The position numbers and the translations under genes are program-made. A stretch of DNA of 64,000 nucleotides from Harmothoe impar. Lineage: Eukaryota > Annelida > Polychaeta > Phyllodocida > Polynoidae. A model generated the notes under the pieces. That model was not told where the DNA came from. It ran no database searches and saw nothing but the letters and a program-made list of their open reading frames with translations. Shown here piece by piece: positions 47,615 through 56,699 of this stretch (its first letter is position 1; each line of letters opens with the position of its first letter). The stretch lies in assembly GCA_947462335.1 (NCBI GenBank), contig OX381720.1, positions 44,375,152-44,439,151 on the forward strand. Direction: 5' to 3'.

Positions 47615-47693
47615 CCGACCTGACCCGGCCGTGACCCCCTTTTTGACCTGATTATAGCCATTTCCGGTAGCGGGAACTTCTACCATACACCGA
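47615..47693. repeat. Inverted copy of the repeat upstream of RUSF1
   Basis: Reverse complement of about 18348-18430 over the CCGGAAATGGCTATAATCAG core. It lies directly before the long hairpin at 47715. Confidence 0.7.
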
Positions 47694-47714
47694 GTGCTCT
47701 TCAACATCTCGCAG

Positions 47715-47913
47715 TAGGTGAGTTCGGGGAGGGCCAAAATAATGACTTTGGTGATTACCAGGACCAGCGTGCCCGTACCTTCTGGTAGACTTCTGCAAAG
47801 ACCCAGCTTCAGCTGCTGAAGCTGGGTATTTGTGAGGGTCTACCGGAAGGTACGGGCACGCTGGTCCTGGTAATCACCAAAGTCATTATTTTGGCCCTCC
47901 CCGAACTCACCTA
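47715..47913. mobile_element. Near-perfect 199-bp palindrome
   Basis: Arms 47715-47790 and 47838-47913 are reverse complements of 76 bases with only one or two mismatches. The loop contains a further hairpin (CCCAGCTTCAGC and its complement). Such a structure is usually a foldback MITE. Confidence 0.85.
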
Positions 47914-48387
47914 GTGCTCGTCACCTGCTTAAAGAGTGTAGCGGCCTACAGGCTGCAGGGTGCGACTTGCTGATTGTGAATGCAGAGATGTGGCTAAGCA
48001 ACTTGTTGAATATAGAGGATCTAGGACTGCATGTGCAATTCGCTGTTATGTTGATGATAGGTATACAAATGTTATGTTAAGCGACATTTAGTACAAGAAG
48101 AGAAAAAATGGAGGAGTGACATGGGAAATAGTCTGGGCTTTCCGAATCTGAAAGACTCCAAAGATTGATTGTGTGATTAAAGCACAAATGACCTAGGGCT
48201 TGGTTGAGATGGGAAAAGAGGATAAAAAAAATAGAAGGTCCACATAGGTTAAAACACCACTATCCCCCACCCTGATGAATGGGCCACGGCCCCAGGTGCT
48301 ATAAGATCCTACTTATTAAAGACTGATCTAGGTCTGGTCATTCTTGGTGAGAATATGCTGGAGAGTGAAGAACTTGATTCCAGGGCT
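47914..48387. other. Unassigned sequence
   Basis: No open frame or repeat that I recognise between the palindrome and the next element. Confidence 0.3.
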
Positions 48388-48749
48388 CCTGGCCCCCGGA
48401 CACCTGGCCCCCTGACATTTGGCCCCCCCTGACTGTGGTATATGAAGATAACAAACACGGAGCTATTGTAAAGGCGGTCTAGCCGCCCATCGCCATTGTC
48501 CTAGTCCTTTATTTACTCTCCCGATGGCGCTACCATCCTGCGTCCCTGATAGCGTTCCCGCGCTCATACCGCGGCGTTCTAGTCAAACACTACACTGGCA
48601 AATGGCCCCCCCTGACAAATGCCCCCCCCCCCTCCGGACTTGGGGCCCCCAAAGAAATGTTATATGTGGACAGTCATCCCGCCATGTCGACAGAGTATCG
48701 ACGGCAGGTCGACAGTTCCGCCCCCATGTTGGGGGTGCAGAGGGGTCCC

Positions 48750-48930
48750 CCCCTGAGGTCGGAAAGTCGCAGAAATTAAGGGGTCCAGGTCACAAAGTCG
48801 CTTTTTTGGACCCCCTTATTAAGTATTGTAAATTTTGTCTAAAAGTCGCCAGGTCACTTTTATTATTGCATTAGGTCGAAAGTCGCCTCCAAAACGGCCC
48901 AGGTCGCCAGGTCGCTTTTGACCCCTCTGG
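48750..48930. repeat. AGGTCGC repeat
   Basis: Units such as GTCGCCAGGTCACTTTTATT, related to the tails at 42290 and 47405. Confidence 0.55.
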
Positions 48931-48999
48931 AGCCACCATGTTGACAGTTCCGCCGACATGTCGACAGTCATGCCGCCATGTCAACATAGTGTCGACAAA

Positions 49000-49345
49000 G
49001 TGTCAACAGCGGTCGACATAGTGTCATGTGGACATCTAAGCCGTCATGTGGACATCTAAGCCGTCATGTGGACATCTAGGCCGTCATGTCGACATCTAGG
49101 CCGCCATGCCGACAGCTAGGCCGCCATGCCGACAGCTAGGCCGCCATGCCGACAGCTAGGCCGCCATGCCGACAGCTAGGCCGCCATGCCGACAGCTAGG
49201 CCGCCATGCCGACAGCTAGGCCGCCATGCCGACAGCTAGGCCGCCATGCCGACAGCTAGGCCGCCATGCCGACAGCTAGGCCGCCATGCCGACAGCTAGG
49301 CCGCCATGCCGACAGCTAGGCCGCCATGTTGACAGCTAGGCCGCC
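49000..49345. repeat. 20-bp minisatellite (GCCGACAGCTAGGCCGCCAT)
   Basis: About 15 units. Those from about 49105 to 49320 look identical. The left part has GTGGACATCTAAGCCGTCAT variants. Confidence 0.93.
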
Positions 49346-49389
49346 ATGTCGACATCTTAGCTACCATGTCGACATCTAAGCTACCAAGT

Positions 49390-50130
49390 TGACCTGATCT
49401 GCGGCCAATCTGTCCACCTGATGGCGGCCAAGATGTCGACTTGATGGCGGCCAATCTGTCCACCTGATGGCGGCCAATCTGCCGACCTGATGGTGGCCAA
49501 GATGTCGACCTGATGGCGGCCAAGATGTCGACCTGATGGCAGCCAAGATGTCGACATGCCGACCAAGATGTCGACCTGATAGCGGCCAAGATGTCGACCT
49601 GATGGTGGCCAAGATGTCGACCTGTCGACCACTCCATCTGTTGACCTGTCGACCAATCCATCTATCGACCTGTCCACCACTCCATCTGTCGACCTGTCGA
49701 CCAATCCACCTGTCGACTGTCACCTAAGCAGTCGACATGTCGTTCTATCCACCTGTCGACCAGTCCACTTGTCCACCTGTCGACCAATCCACTTGTCGAC
49801 CTGTCGGCCACTTCTTCTGTCGACCAATGCACCTGTCGACCTGTCAACCAATCCATCTGTCGACCTGTCGACCAATCCATCTGTCCACCTGTCGACTCTG
49901 TCGATCCGTCACCTAAGCAGTCGACATGTCGACCCGTCACCTAAGCAGTCGACATATCCACCTGTCGACCAGTCCGCTTGTCGACCTGTTGACCAATCGA
50001 CCTGTCCACCACTTCATCTGTCGACCTGTCGACCAGTCACCTAAGCAGTCGATATGTCAACCTATCCACCTGTCGACCAGTCCACTTGTCGACATCTTGG
50101 CCGCCATGTCGACATCTAGGCTGCCATGTT
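49390..50130. repeat. GTCGAC-rich satellite, first part
   Basis: Left third: roughly 20-bp units of GTCGACCTGATGGCGGCCAA. Right part: units of 10-24 bp made of GTCGACCTGTCGACCAATCC with CACCTAAGCAGTCGACATGT inserts. The GTCGAC palindrome recurs dozens of times. Open frames are periodic artefacts. Confidence 0.9.
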
Positions 50131-50146
50131 GACATGTCATGTCGAC

Positions 50147-50395
50147 ATCCACCACCTCCTTCTCACGTCCACCACCTCCTCCTCACGTCCACCACCTCCT
50201 TCTCACGTCCACCACCTCCTTCTCACGTCCACCACCTCCTTCTCACGTCCACCACCTCCTTCTCACGTCCACCACCTCCTTCTCACGTCAACCACCTCCT
50301 TCTCACGTCCACCACTTCCTTTTCTGGACCACCAACTCTTACTCACGTCCACTACCTCCTTCTCACGTCCACCACCTCCTTTTCTCACGTCGACC
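50147..50395. repeat. 20-bp minisatellite (CCACCTCCTTCTCACGTCCA)
   Basis: About 12 units; the central ones are identical. It is inserted between two parts of the GTCGAC satellite. Confidence 0.93.
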
Positions 50396-50862
50396 ACTCA
50401 GATGGCCGTATGTATGTCGACATGGCGGGATGTATGTCAACAGGGCGGCCAGTATATTGACATGGTGGCCAGTATGTGAACCTGACGGCCAGCATGTCGA
50501 CATATGGCGGTCAATATGTTGACCTATCTGTCGACCTGTCGCCTTAGCAGACGACCTGTCAACCTATCTGTGGACATGTCGACCTATCTGTGGACATGTC
50601 GACCTATCTGTCGACCTGTCGACCTATCTGTCGACCTGTCGCCTTAGCAGTTGACCTGTCGACTTATCTGTCGACCTGTCGCCTTAGCAGTAGACCTGTC
50701 GACCTATCCGTCGACATGTCGACCTATCTGTCGACCTATTTGTTGACCTGTCAACCTACCTGTCGACCTGTCGCCTAAGCAGTCGACATGGCGGCCAGGC
50801 TGTCGACACATGTCGACCTGTCTGTTGACCTATCTGTTGACCTATGCAGTCGACATGTCGAC
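50396..50862. repeat. GTCGAC-rich satellite, second part
   Basis: Units of GTCGACCTATCTGTCGACCT with GTCGCCTTAGCAG inserts, continuing the first part. Confidence 0.9.
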
Positions 50863-51035
50863 CAATTTTTTTTAATTTATTTTTTACTCTCATTTAAATT
50901 GAAAACTGCTATGGACTGCTTTGGGGGGCCCCAAGTCCGGGGGGGGGCCATTTGTCCCGGGGGGCCAACTGTCAGGGGGGCCACAAATCAGGTGGCCAAA
51001 TGTCAGGGGGCCAAGTGTCCTGGGGGCCTACAGTC

Positions 51036-51178
51036 CTAACACGGAAGAACTTCATAAGCAAGAAGAACTACGTAAGGAATCTGACGCATACATACAAGCA
51101 GTACTCGTCTGTCTACCCTCATCTGACCAGAGACTCGACGAGATACGGTCAGAGCTGAATACGGACTGTCAAGGTTAA
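51036..51178 (+). pseudogene. Possible Ty3/gypsy pol relic (RNase H-integrase linker)
   Basis: The 45-odd residues before a stop, including AYIQAVLVCLPSSDQRLDEI, resemble the linker between RNase H and integrase of Ty3/gypsy polyproteins, where a short hydrophobic stretch, P-[IV]-S and an R-[LM]-[DE]-E-[IL]-R motif are common. Nothing else of the element is present. The call rests on pattern memory and is tentative. Confidence 0.3.
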
Positions 51179-51831
51179 AGCAATGGGAGGGCCGTACGTG
51201 AGGGGAGCGTGTAATAACCCTCGGGCGTATTTCACGCTCTGGCCGTATTGCACGCTCCCAGGGGTCGCCAGGGGTCGCCATGGGGTCGCCATGGAGTTGC
51301 TAGGCTACTGAGGGTCACGTGACCAGCGCGGAATTCAAAATGGCGGCACCACGGACGTAAACAAATGCCGCGGAAGTAAACAAATGCCGTGGAAGTAAAC
51401 AAATATGGACTGCATATATATTTTAGATAGATAAACCCTGAAATAAACACTGAGCGTCACTTAAAAGTGCACTCGTCCATGGTTATTGCACTCGTGGTGC
51501 TAGGAGCACCACTCTTGCAATAACCATGGACTCAGTCACTTTAGCGTGCAGCTCTGTCTAGGTGTGGTTGGGAGGGACAAACACTGCCCAGCCAATCGCA
51601 GTGTCCGTCCCTGTGTCTTCTGGAAAATAGACCAATAGGATCATGGGTACCTCTCTGTTGTTTATACCCCCCCTGGGCGGTATTTTCAAATTGGAAAGGT
51701 GGGTCCTTACTGGGAGCTCACATCGTGGTCGCATTGCAAGCGAAGCATATCTGCCTTGTCTTATCCACAATACACTTGTATCTCGCATACTCTACTTTCC
51801 ATAGTAGCAGTGCCGGCACACCACCTTTTGA
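51179..51831 (+). promoter_or_regulatory. 5' region of the Penelope-like element with promoter-like motifs and a hairpin
   Basis: Contains the palindrome GGTCACGTGACC (51313-51324), AAAATGGCGGC (YY1 type, 51337-51347) and a hairpin at 51475-51531 whose arms are GTCCATGGTTATTGCA and its complement. The left boundary of the retroelement was not identified, so these motifs may belong to the element's 5' UTR or to the host. Confidence 0.4.
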
Positions 51832-53841
51832 ATGAGCCGGGAGTCAGCCATGGAGACCAACACAGCCGACGGACAGGGGTCTCCCAAGGCCACCAACTCG
51901 TCGGCCACAGATCTCCTGACTTCTCCCGCAGTTCCCTTCAAAGGAGCTACGCACTTTCAGCTACAATTGGGCCAACTTGCTCGCCTCCCTTGGGACAAGG
52001 AGGGAGAGGCGGATTCTCACGGAGAGTCAGAACACGAGGCAGGTGCCGACACCTTTGCCTCGGTCACTGTAGGCCAGCCGGCCTCCACCACCCGCCCTAC
52101 TGCCACTGGAGTTGATGTAAGTAACAACATTTCTACCAAACAAACTACTCTCGCCAAAGAACCTAAACAAACCCGTTTGTATAGTTTCTTTAAAAAGAGT
52201 GGCTTGTCTTCCACACTCAGCGCCGGTGGAGTGAGGGAGGGGGACCGCGTGGTGCGGCCCACCTCCCCTCACACCACCCCTATTCAGTCACCCCGGTCAG
52301 TGAGAGGTAAGCACTCCTCCACTACTGGACTGATAGCTGACCACACTCACCCCAATTGGGAGAGTGTGCCCAATATTTCTAACAACCAGGTGACCCCCGG
52401 GTCTACCAGGAAGCGCCTGTACTCTAGAGCATTAGATTCACAGGACGTTAGAAATTTGGAAACTCTCAATGTTTTGGAAGTTGTTGAAGTTACCAACACT
52501 CCCACCAAACGTTTGAGATATAATGGTTCCAATAGTGGAGTTGTGAGCAACAACACCACTAGGGAGATTGACCTCACGGGGTCAACCTCTCAGGACACCA
52601 GTGACCGGGCTACCCCCTCCCTCACACTGAACAGTACGCTCAGTAGAGAAGGTGGTTCCCCACACACTCCTACCTGCCAACTTACCCACACCCCCAAGGG
52701 CTCCGCGGTATTGGTACACTCACCTGAGCAACCAAACAACCATGAGCCTGTGGGGGAGGGTGGTGGGGCTAGTAGCACTGTGATCACCAACAGCAACCCA
52801 CCACAGGTTGGTGTTGGTCCTCAGATGGGCGACCACCCCACGGGCCGCCCCTCAAGCAATCCAGCCTTAAAGGGATACACTACCAATTCTCTTAAAGATA
52901 CACAGTCTCCTAAGACCAGAATCTTTAAACTTCTCAACCGAAGAATTACCCCTGTAGTTGATACCTTTGCTCATGTTAAGATAAACAACAGCACTGACCA
53001 ATCCTTTTCTCTTCCTGAACAGGGCATTGATGGGATGTTCCCCACCAAGGTACATAAATCTTGGAGGGACGCCAAGAAGGCTGGGAACGAGGCTGAGCGT
53101 AGTAAAATACGCCACTACTGGCACAAACGGGCCAGGCTTGAAGGACACTTTGAGCCCTGGTCAGTGGGCTTGCTTCCTCCCCCTGTTGAGCTCTGGACCC
53201 CCCACATGGAGGAGGTCACCAGGAGGGCCCGAGCTACAGCAGCCTTCACTATAATGGAGGCCGCTCGGGACGAGTACAAGGCCCAGTGGGACGAGTATGA
53301 GGGAGATAAAAATGCACACTACAAGGAGGAGTTGGTCATGAAAATGACCAAACTCCATGAGTACTGCGAACACGCTCACCAACTGGAGACAAAAGCTGAG
53401 CGTGATGAGCTGACGAATTCCCTGGTGAAGCTTTACGAGCGAAAAGTTCAACCCCATGAGATTTTTGATGTTGCTACGGCTGCAGTAAAACTCTCCAGGA
53501 AGAACTCTAAGCCTGTCAAGCCCAACACCAAGCAGCCCGCCGCTGCTGCCCAGGGTACACCCTCAGCTCAGGGTTTTCAGGGAGGCGCCCCACAAGGGCC
53601 CCCCCCCCGAAAATGCCCCCCCCACTCCCCCCGCCAACCCACCAGCAGGTGGTCCCCCAGCAGGCCCCCAAAGCCCAGCAGGGGAACCAGCAGCAGGGTG
53701 GCACAGGTGGCCAGAACAGGGGCAAACCCTACAACCGCCCAGGGAAGAATGGAGGCCAGAACAAGAAGAAGAAAGCCAAGGGGAAGAAACCCCACAAGGC
53801 CAACTGACTTCTGTGACTCTGACCACTACCCCAGTTGTTGA
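51832..53841 (+). CDS. Upstream ORF (ORF1) of a Penelope-like retroelement
   Basis: An ATG-started frame of 669 codons; a second ATG is at codon 7. The N-terminal two thirds are low-complexity, rich in S, T, P and N. A folded region seems to start near residue 395 (GIDGMFPTKVHKSWRDAKKA) and continues as a charged helical stretch with WDEYEGDKNAHYKEELVMKM and HAHQLETKAERDELTNSLVK, likely coiled coil. Then follows a K/P/Q/G-rich tail. After two C runs at about 53599-53626 the frame looks wrong: the neighbouring frame (53613-53807) gives a more protein-like basic end (NRGKPYNRPGKNGGQNKKKK) that stops at TGA 53805, right before the RT frame. A one-base change in the C run would explain this. I do not recognise the family; a nucleic-acid-binding or structural role is a guess from composition. 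Confidence 0.7.
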   Translation: MSRESAMETNTADGQGSPKATNSSATDLLTSPAVPFKGATHFQLQLGQLARLPWDKEGEADSHGESEHEAGADTFASVTVGQPASTTRPTATGVDVSNNISTKQTTLAKEPKQTRLYSFFKKSGLSSTLSAGGVREGDRVVRPTSPHTTPIQSPRSVRGKHSSTTGLIADHTHPNWESVPNISNNQVTPGSTRKRLYSRALDSQDVRNLETLNVLEVVEVTNTPTKRLRYNGSNSGVVSNNTTREIDLTGSTSQDTSDRATPSLTLNSTLSREGGSPHTPTCQLTHTPKGSAVLVHSPEQPNNHEPVGEGGGASSTVITNSNPPQVGVGPQMGDHPTGRPSSNPALKGYTTNSLKDTQSPKTRIFKLLNRRITPVVDTFAHVKINNSTDQSFSLPEQGIDGMFPTKVHKSWRDAKKAGNEAERSKIRHYWHKRARLEGHFEPWSVGLLPPPVELWTPHMEEVTRRARATAAFTIMEAARDEYKAQWDEYEGDKNAHYKEELVMKMTKLHEYCEHAHQLETKAERDELTNSLVKLYERKVQPHEIFDVATAAVKLSRKNSKPVKPNTKQPAAAAQGTPSAQGFQGGAPQGPPPRKCPPHSPRQPTSRWSPSRPPKPSRGTSSRVAQVARTGANPTTAQGRMEARTRRRKPRGRNPTRPTDFCDSDHYPSC

Positions 53842-56503
53842 CATAGCTGAACCTTCTGTCAATCCAACCCCATCTCTGACTTTGACCCATGATACACCTA
53901 CTGTTGTTCCTGTGTTCAATGTCAATCTTGAGAATAAAGTTGAAGAACCATGTTTAAATGTCTCGTCTCCTTTATTCCACAGCAACCATGAAGATATATG
54001 TAACAGGCCTAGAAGGGCCCGTAAGCGCAATATCATAACCAATAGCAATAGCAATAGCAAACAGACATCCAAACCTACTAAGAAAGTATCTAGTAAAGTC
54101 AATTCTAGCTACAAACAGAGTTCTGAGATACAAACTGGTAGTAAAACCAGTAATAACTTAGAATGTAGTACCGTACATACTGATGATACCTCAGAGACAA
54201 CACCTCTACTAGGTGAGGCCTCTGACACCACTGTTGTCAATCTCTCCTCCAAAACGCTGACTCAAGACGAGTCATCTCTTTTGGAGAAGGGGTTGAATTT
54301 TTGTCCAACAACCTCTAGAATCAATGAAGGTTCCCTCAAAATGGAACTGGATAAATTCCACAGAGGACTGAGAATCCAACAATTCTTTGATAAAGACAAA
54401 AATGGTGGGGCTTTCTCTCAGTCCACTGAGGGAGACCCTAAACACAACATGGGCTCCTTCTCTGCCTTTGAAGATAAGAATCTCCTCAAGCAATTAAAGG
54501 ATCCAAGTACATGGAATCCACCAAATGGTTCCCAGAATTTGGAAGCTTTCATTGCCATCAATGAAATCCATTTGGCAAGCCAGAATAACAATGCCACGAG
54601 GATAAGACAAAATCTTACTAAGGGAGAGAAGAAAGCTTTTAGGGATATGGCTAAAGACAATGAGATTGTCATTAAGCCTGCTGACAAAGGGGGAGCCACT
54701 GTTATACAGGACACTAGATCCTACATTCGAGAGGCCCACAGCCAATTGAATGACACCAATGTATACCAACCCCTGGACTCTGATCCCACTTCAGTCCTGT
54801 ACAAGGAGGTAGATAGCAAAATCTCACAAATGATGGAAAATGGTGAGATAACTGCTAAAATGGCGGGTTCCCTTAGGACCAAAAAACCTAAGGCCCCGCC
54901 CATCTATTTCCTCCCAAAAATCCACAAGGGGGTAGACCCACCCCCTGGTAGACCAGTTGTGTCTGCCAACGGCTGTGGCACTGAAAAGATATCTGCATTT
55001 GTAGATAACTTCCTCAGACCCTTGGTTCCCAAGATAAAATCATACGTACGTGACAAGACCGATTTTATCAATAAAATCGAGGACCTGCCACCTGTTGGTG
55101 ATGAAACTATCTTTGGGACCCTGGATGTCACAGCTCTGTATACCAACATACCCAATGAGGAAGGCTTGGAGGTTATCCAAGAAAAACTCACTGGATATAG
55201 AGGTAACAATGCCAAACCCTACAACCACTCTCTCACAGATCTGGCCAGACTAGTACTTACCAAGAACAATTTTGAGTTCAATGGCAAGCACTATCTGCAA
55301 GTGAGTGGTACAGCAATGGGTACTAGACTAGCCCCCTCCTATGCTAATCTCTTCATGGAACACCATGAACAGAAACTCATAGAGGGATGGCAATACAAAC
55401 CCACTGTCTGGTTAAGATTCATTGATGACATCTTTTTTGTGTGGGAACATGGAGAAGATAAATTCAAAGATTGGTTGGAGTACATGAACTCTAACCATGC
55501 TTCAATCAAATTCACTTGGGAAGTATCCAGCGAACAGATCAATTTCCTGGATACCACAGTGAAGGTGGGTGACAATGGCAAACTATACACTGACCTATAT
55601 GTGAAGCCATGTGATGTTAATACATACCTTAACTACACCTCAGCTCACCCACCAGCCACCAAGAAGAGCCTCCCCTACTCCCAACTACTCAGACTTAAGA
55701 GAATTTGTGGCAAAGAGGAGACTTTTCAGGTACAGGCAGAATTGAAAATGGAGGCCTTCAGACAGAAGGGCTATCCAGAGACACTTCTGCAGGATTGCAA
55801 AACCAGGGTGGATGCTATAGACAGAAAAACCACCCTGACCAAGAAGGTAAAAAGGAGTGAGGAGGAAGAAAAACTCTACCTCATCACCACCTACCGACCC
55901 AATGGCAACCCAGTCAGAGACATACTCAAAAAGAACTGGGATGTCTTGGATAGATCCAAAAGCACCAAGAAATTCTTTAACAAGAAGGTGGTAAAGGGCT
56001 ACAAGAGACCTAAAAACCTCCGGGACCACCTCGTCAGATCTAGGATTAGATATGACGAGAATCCCAAACCCAAACCAGTGAGAACTACTAAGGAGAAAAA
56101 CCGATGTAGAAAATGGAATTGCAAGTATTGCAAGATATTGAAAAAGGATGGACAGATCTCCTCCAAAAAATCAGGTGAAACCTTTGAGACCAAAACAGAG
56201 GTCACCTGTAAAAGCTCTAATATTATATACTGCATTGAATGCAAAAGGTGCAATATACAATATGTGGGACAAACCACGCGCCAAATGCGGGAACGCATTG
56301 GTGAACACCTTGGTTACATCAGACGGAAGAAATGGAAGAATGATGTACCGGTCCACTTTAACAAGTGTGACCATGAAGGTGAGAAGGATGTGCGGGTACA
56401 CATCCTAGATTTCATCTACTGTCATCCCAACTTTAATTGGATCCACAGACTCAAGACAAGCTCACCTTGGGGCCTGAACACCCTGGATAGTAGATATGGT
56501 TGA
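53813..56503 (+). CDS. Penelope-like element reverse transcriptase with GIY-YIG endonuclease
   Basis: An 896-codon frame counted from a GTG; no ATG start fits, and the frame is open upstream to at least 53582, overlapping ORF1. Penelope RT blocks are clear: KPADKGGATVIQD, YFLPKIHKG...PGRPVVSANGC, LDVTALYTNIP (catalytic D438), VSGTAMGTRLAPSYANLFM and FIDD (D538, D539), followed by FLDTTVKV and the thumb-like LNYTSAHPPATKKSLPYSQ. A cysteine motif CRKWNCKYC (765-773) precedes the GIY-YIG domain NIIYCIECKRCNIQYVGQTT (803-822) with R828 and H832. The EN-at-C-terminus order is that of canonical EN+ Penelope-like elements, not of the permuted Naiad group. No stop codon or frameshift breaks the domains, so the copy may be recent. 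Such elements prime reverse transcription at the endonuclease nick. The start may use reinitiation after ORF1, a frameshift, or a non-AUG codon. Confidence 0.93.
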   Translation: MTLTTTPVVDIAEPSVNPTPSLTLTHDTPTVVPVFNVNLENKVEEPCLNVSSPLFHSNHEDICNRPRRARKRNIITNSNSNSKQTSKPTKKVSSKVNSSYKQSSEIQTGSKTSNNLECSTVHTDDTSETTPLLGEASDTTVVNLSSKTLTQDESSLLEKGLNFCPTTSRINEGSLKMELDKFHRGLRIQQFFDKDKNGGAFSQSTEGDPKHNMGSFSAFEDKNLLKQLKDPSTWNPPNGSQNLEAFIAINEIHLASQNNNATRIRQNLTKGEKKAFRDMAKDNEIVIKPADKGGATVIQDTRSYIREAHSQLNDTNVYQPLDSDPTSVLYKEVDSKISQMMENGEITAKMAGSLRTKKPKAPPIYFLPKIHKGVDPPPGRPVVSANGCGTEKISAFVDNFLRPLVPKIKSYVRDKTDFINKIEDLPPVGDETIFGTLDVTALYTNIPNEEGLEVIQEKLTGYRGNNAKPYNHSLTDLARLVLTKNNFEFNGKHYLQVSGTAMGTRLAPSYANLFMEHHEQKLIEGWQYKPTVWLRFIDDIFFVWEHGEDKFKDWLEYMNSNHASIKFTWEVSSEQINFLDTTVKVGDNGKLYTDLYVKPCDVNTYLNYTSAHPPATKKSLPYSQLLRLKRICGKEETFQVQAELKMEAFRQKGYPETLLQDCKTRVDAIDRKTTLTKKVKRSEEEEKLYLITTYRPNGNPVRDILKKNWDVLDRSKSTKKFFNKKVVKGYKRPKNLRDHLVRSRIRYDENPKPKPVRTTKEKNRCRKWNCKYCKILKKDGQISSKKSGETFETKTEVTCKSSNIIYCIECKRCNIQYVGQTTRQMRERIGEHLGYIRRKKWKNDVPVHFNKCDHEGEKDVRVHILDFIYCHPNFNWIHRLKTSSPWGLNTLDSRYG

Positions 56504-56690
56504 ATTTCACCATACCTGCCTCGTCAAATTTTTTTTCTATAACCCTCCTTAGGGTGGGACAAAAATTAAAAACATAGATTCACTAGGATTCAATGTTTAA
56601 GGATAGAGAAAGTCCACACCATAGGTGTGGTGGCCGGCTTCTTTCAAGGATTCTGGATCAAATATATATCTAATAATTTATGCACTAGCC
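56504..56690 (+). other. 3' tail of the Penelope-like element
   Basis: After the stop at 56501 there is a T run and an AAAATTAAAAAC stretch with the small inverted pair ACCCTCCTTAGGGTGGG. The exact 3' end was not found. Confidence 0.45.
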
Positions 56691-56699
56691 ATCCTAAAA

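Larger units (their letters stand above)
48388..51032. mobile_element. Satellite-filled block bounded by inverted G/C-rich ends
   Basis: The left end carries GGACACCTGGCCCCCTGACA then TTTGGCCCCCC; the right end carries the complement (TGTCAGGGGGCCAAGTGTCC). Inner flanks are also inverted: CCGGACTTGGGGCCCCC near 48632-48650 and GGGGGGCCCCAAGTCCGG near 50922-50940. Between them is over 2 kb of tandem repeats. This is the layout of a foldback-type element or a TIR element whose interior became satellite. A target duplication was not found. Confidence 0.5.

Noticed and set aside
49296..50522. Overlapping proteins in the GTCGAC region
   Set aside because: Repetitive peptides in three frames on both strands; no domain.
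52017..56401. Minus-strand frames opposite the Penelope-like element
   Set aside because: Shadows of the two sense ORFs with no recognisable domains.
54000..56503. A telomerase or group II intron RT instead of a Penelope-like element
   Set aside because: The DKGG block, the LPKIHKG and PGRPVVSANGC blocks and a C-terminal GIY-YIG domain are specific to Penelope-like elements.
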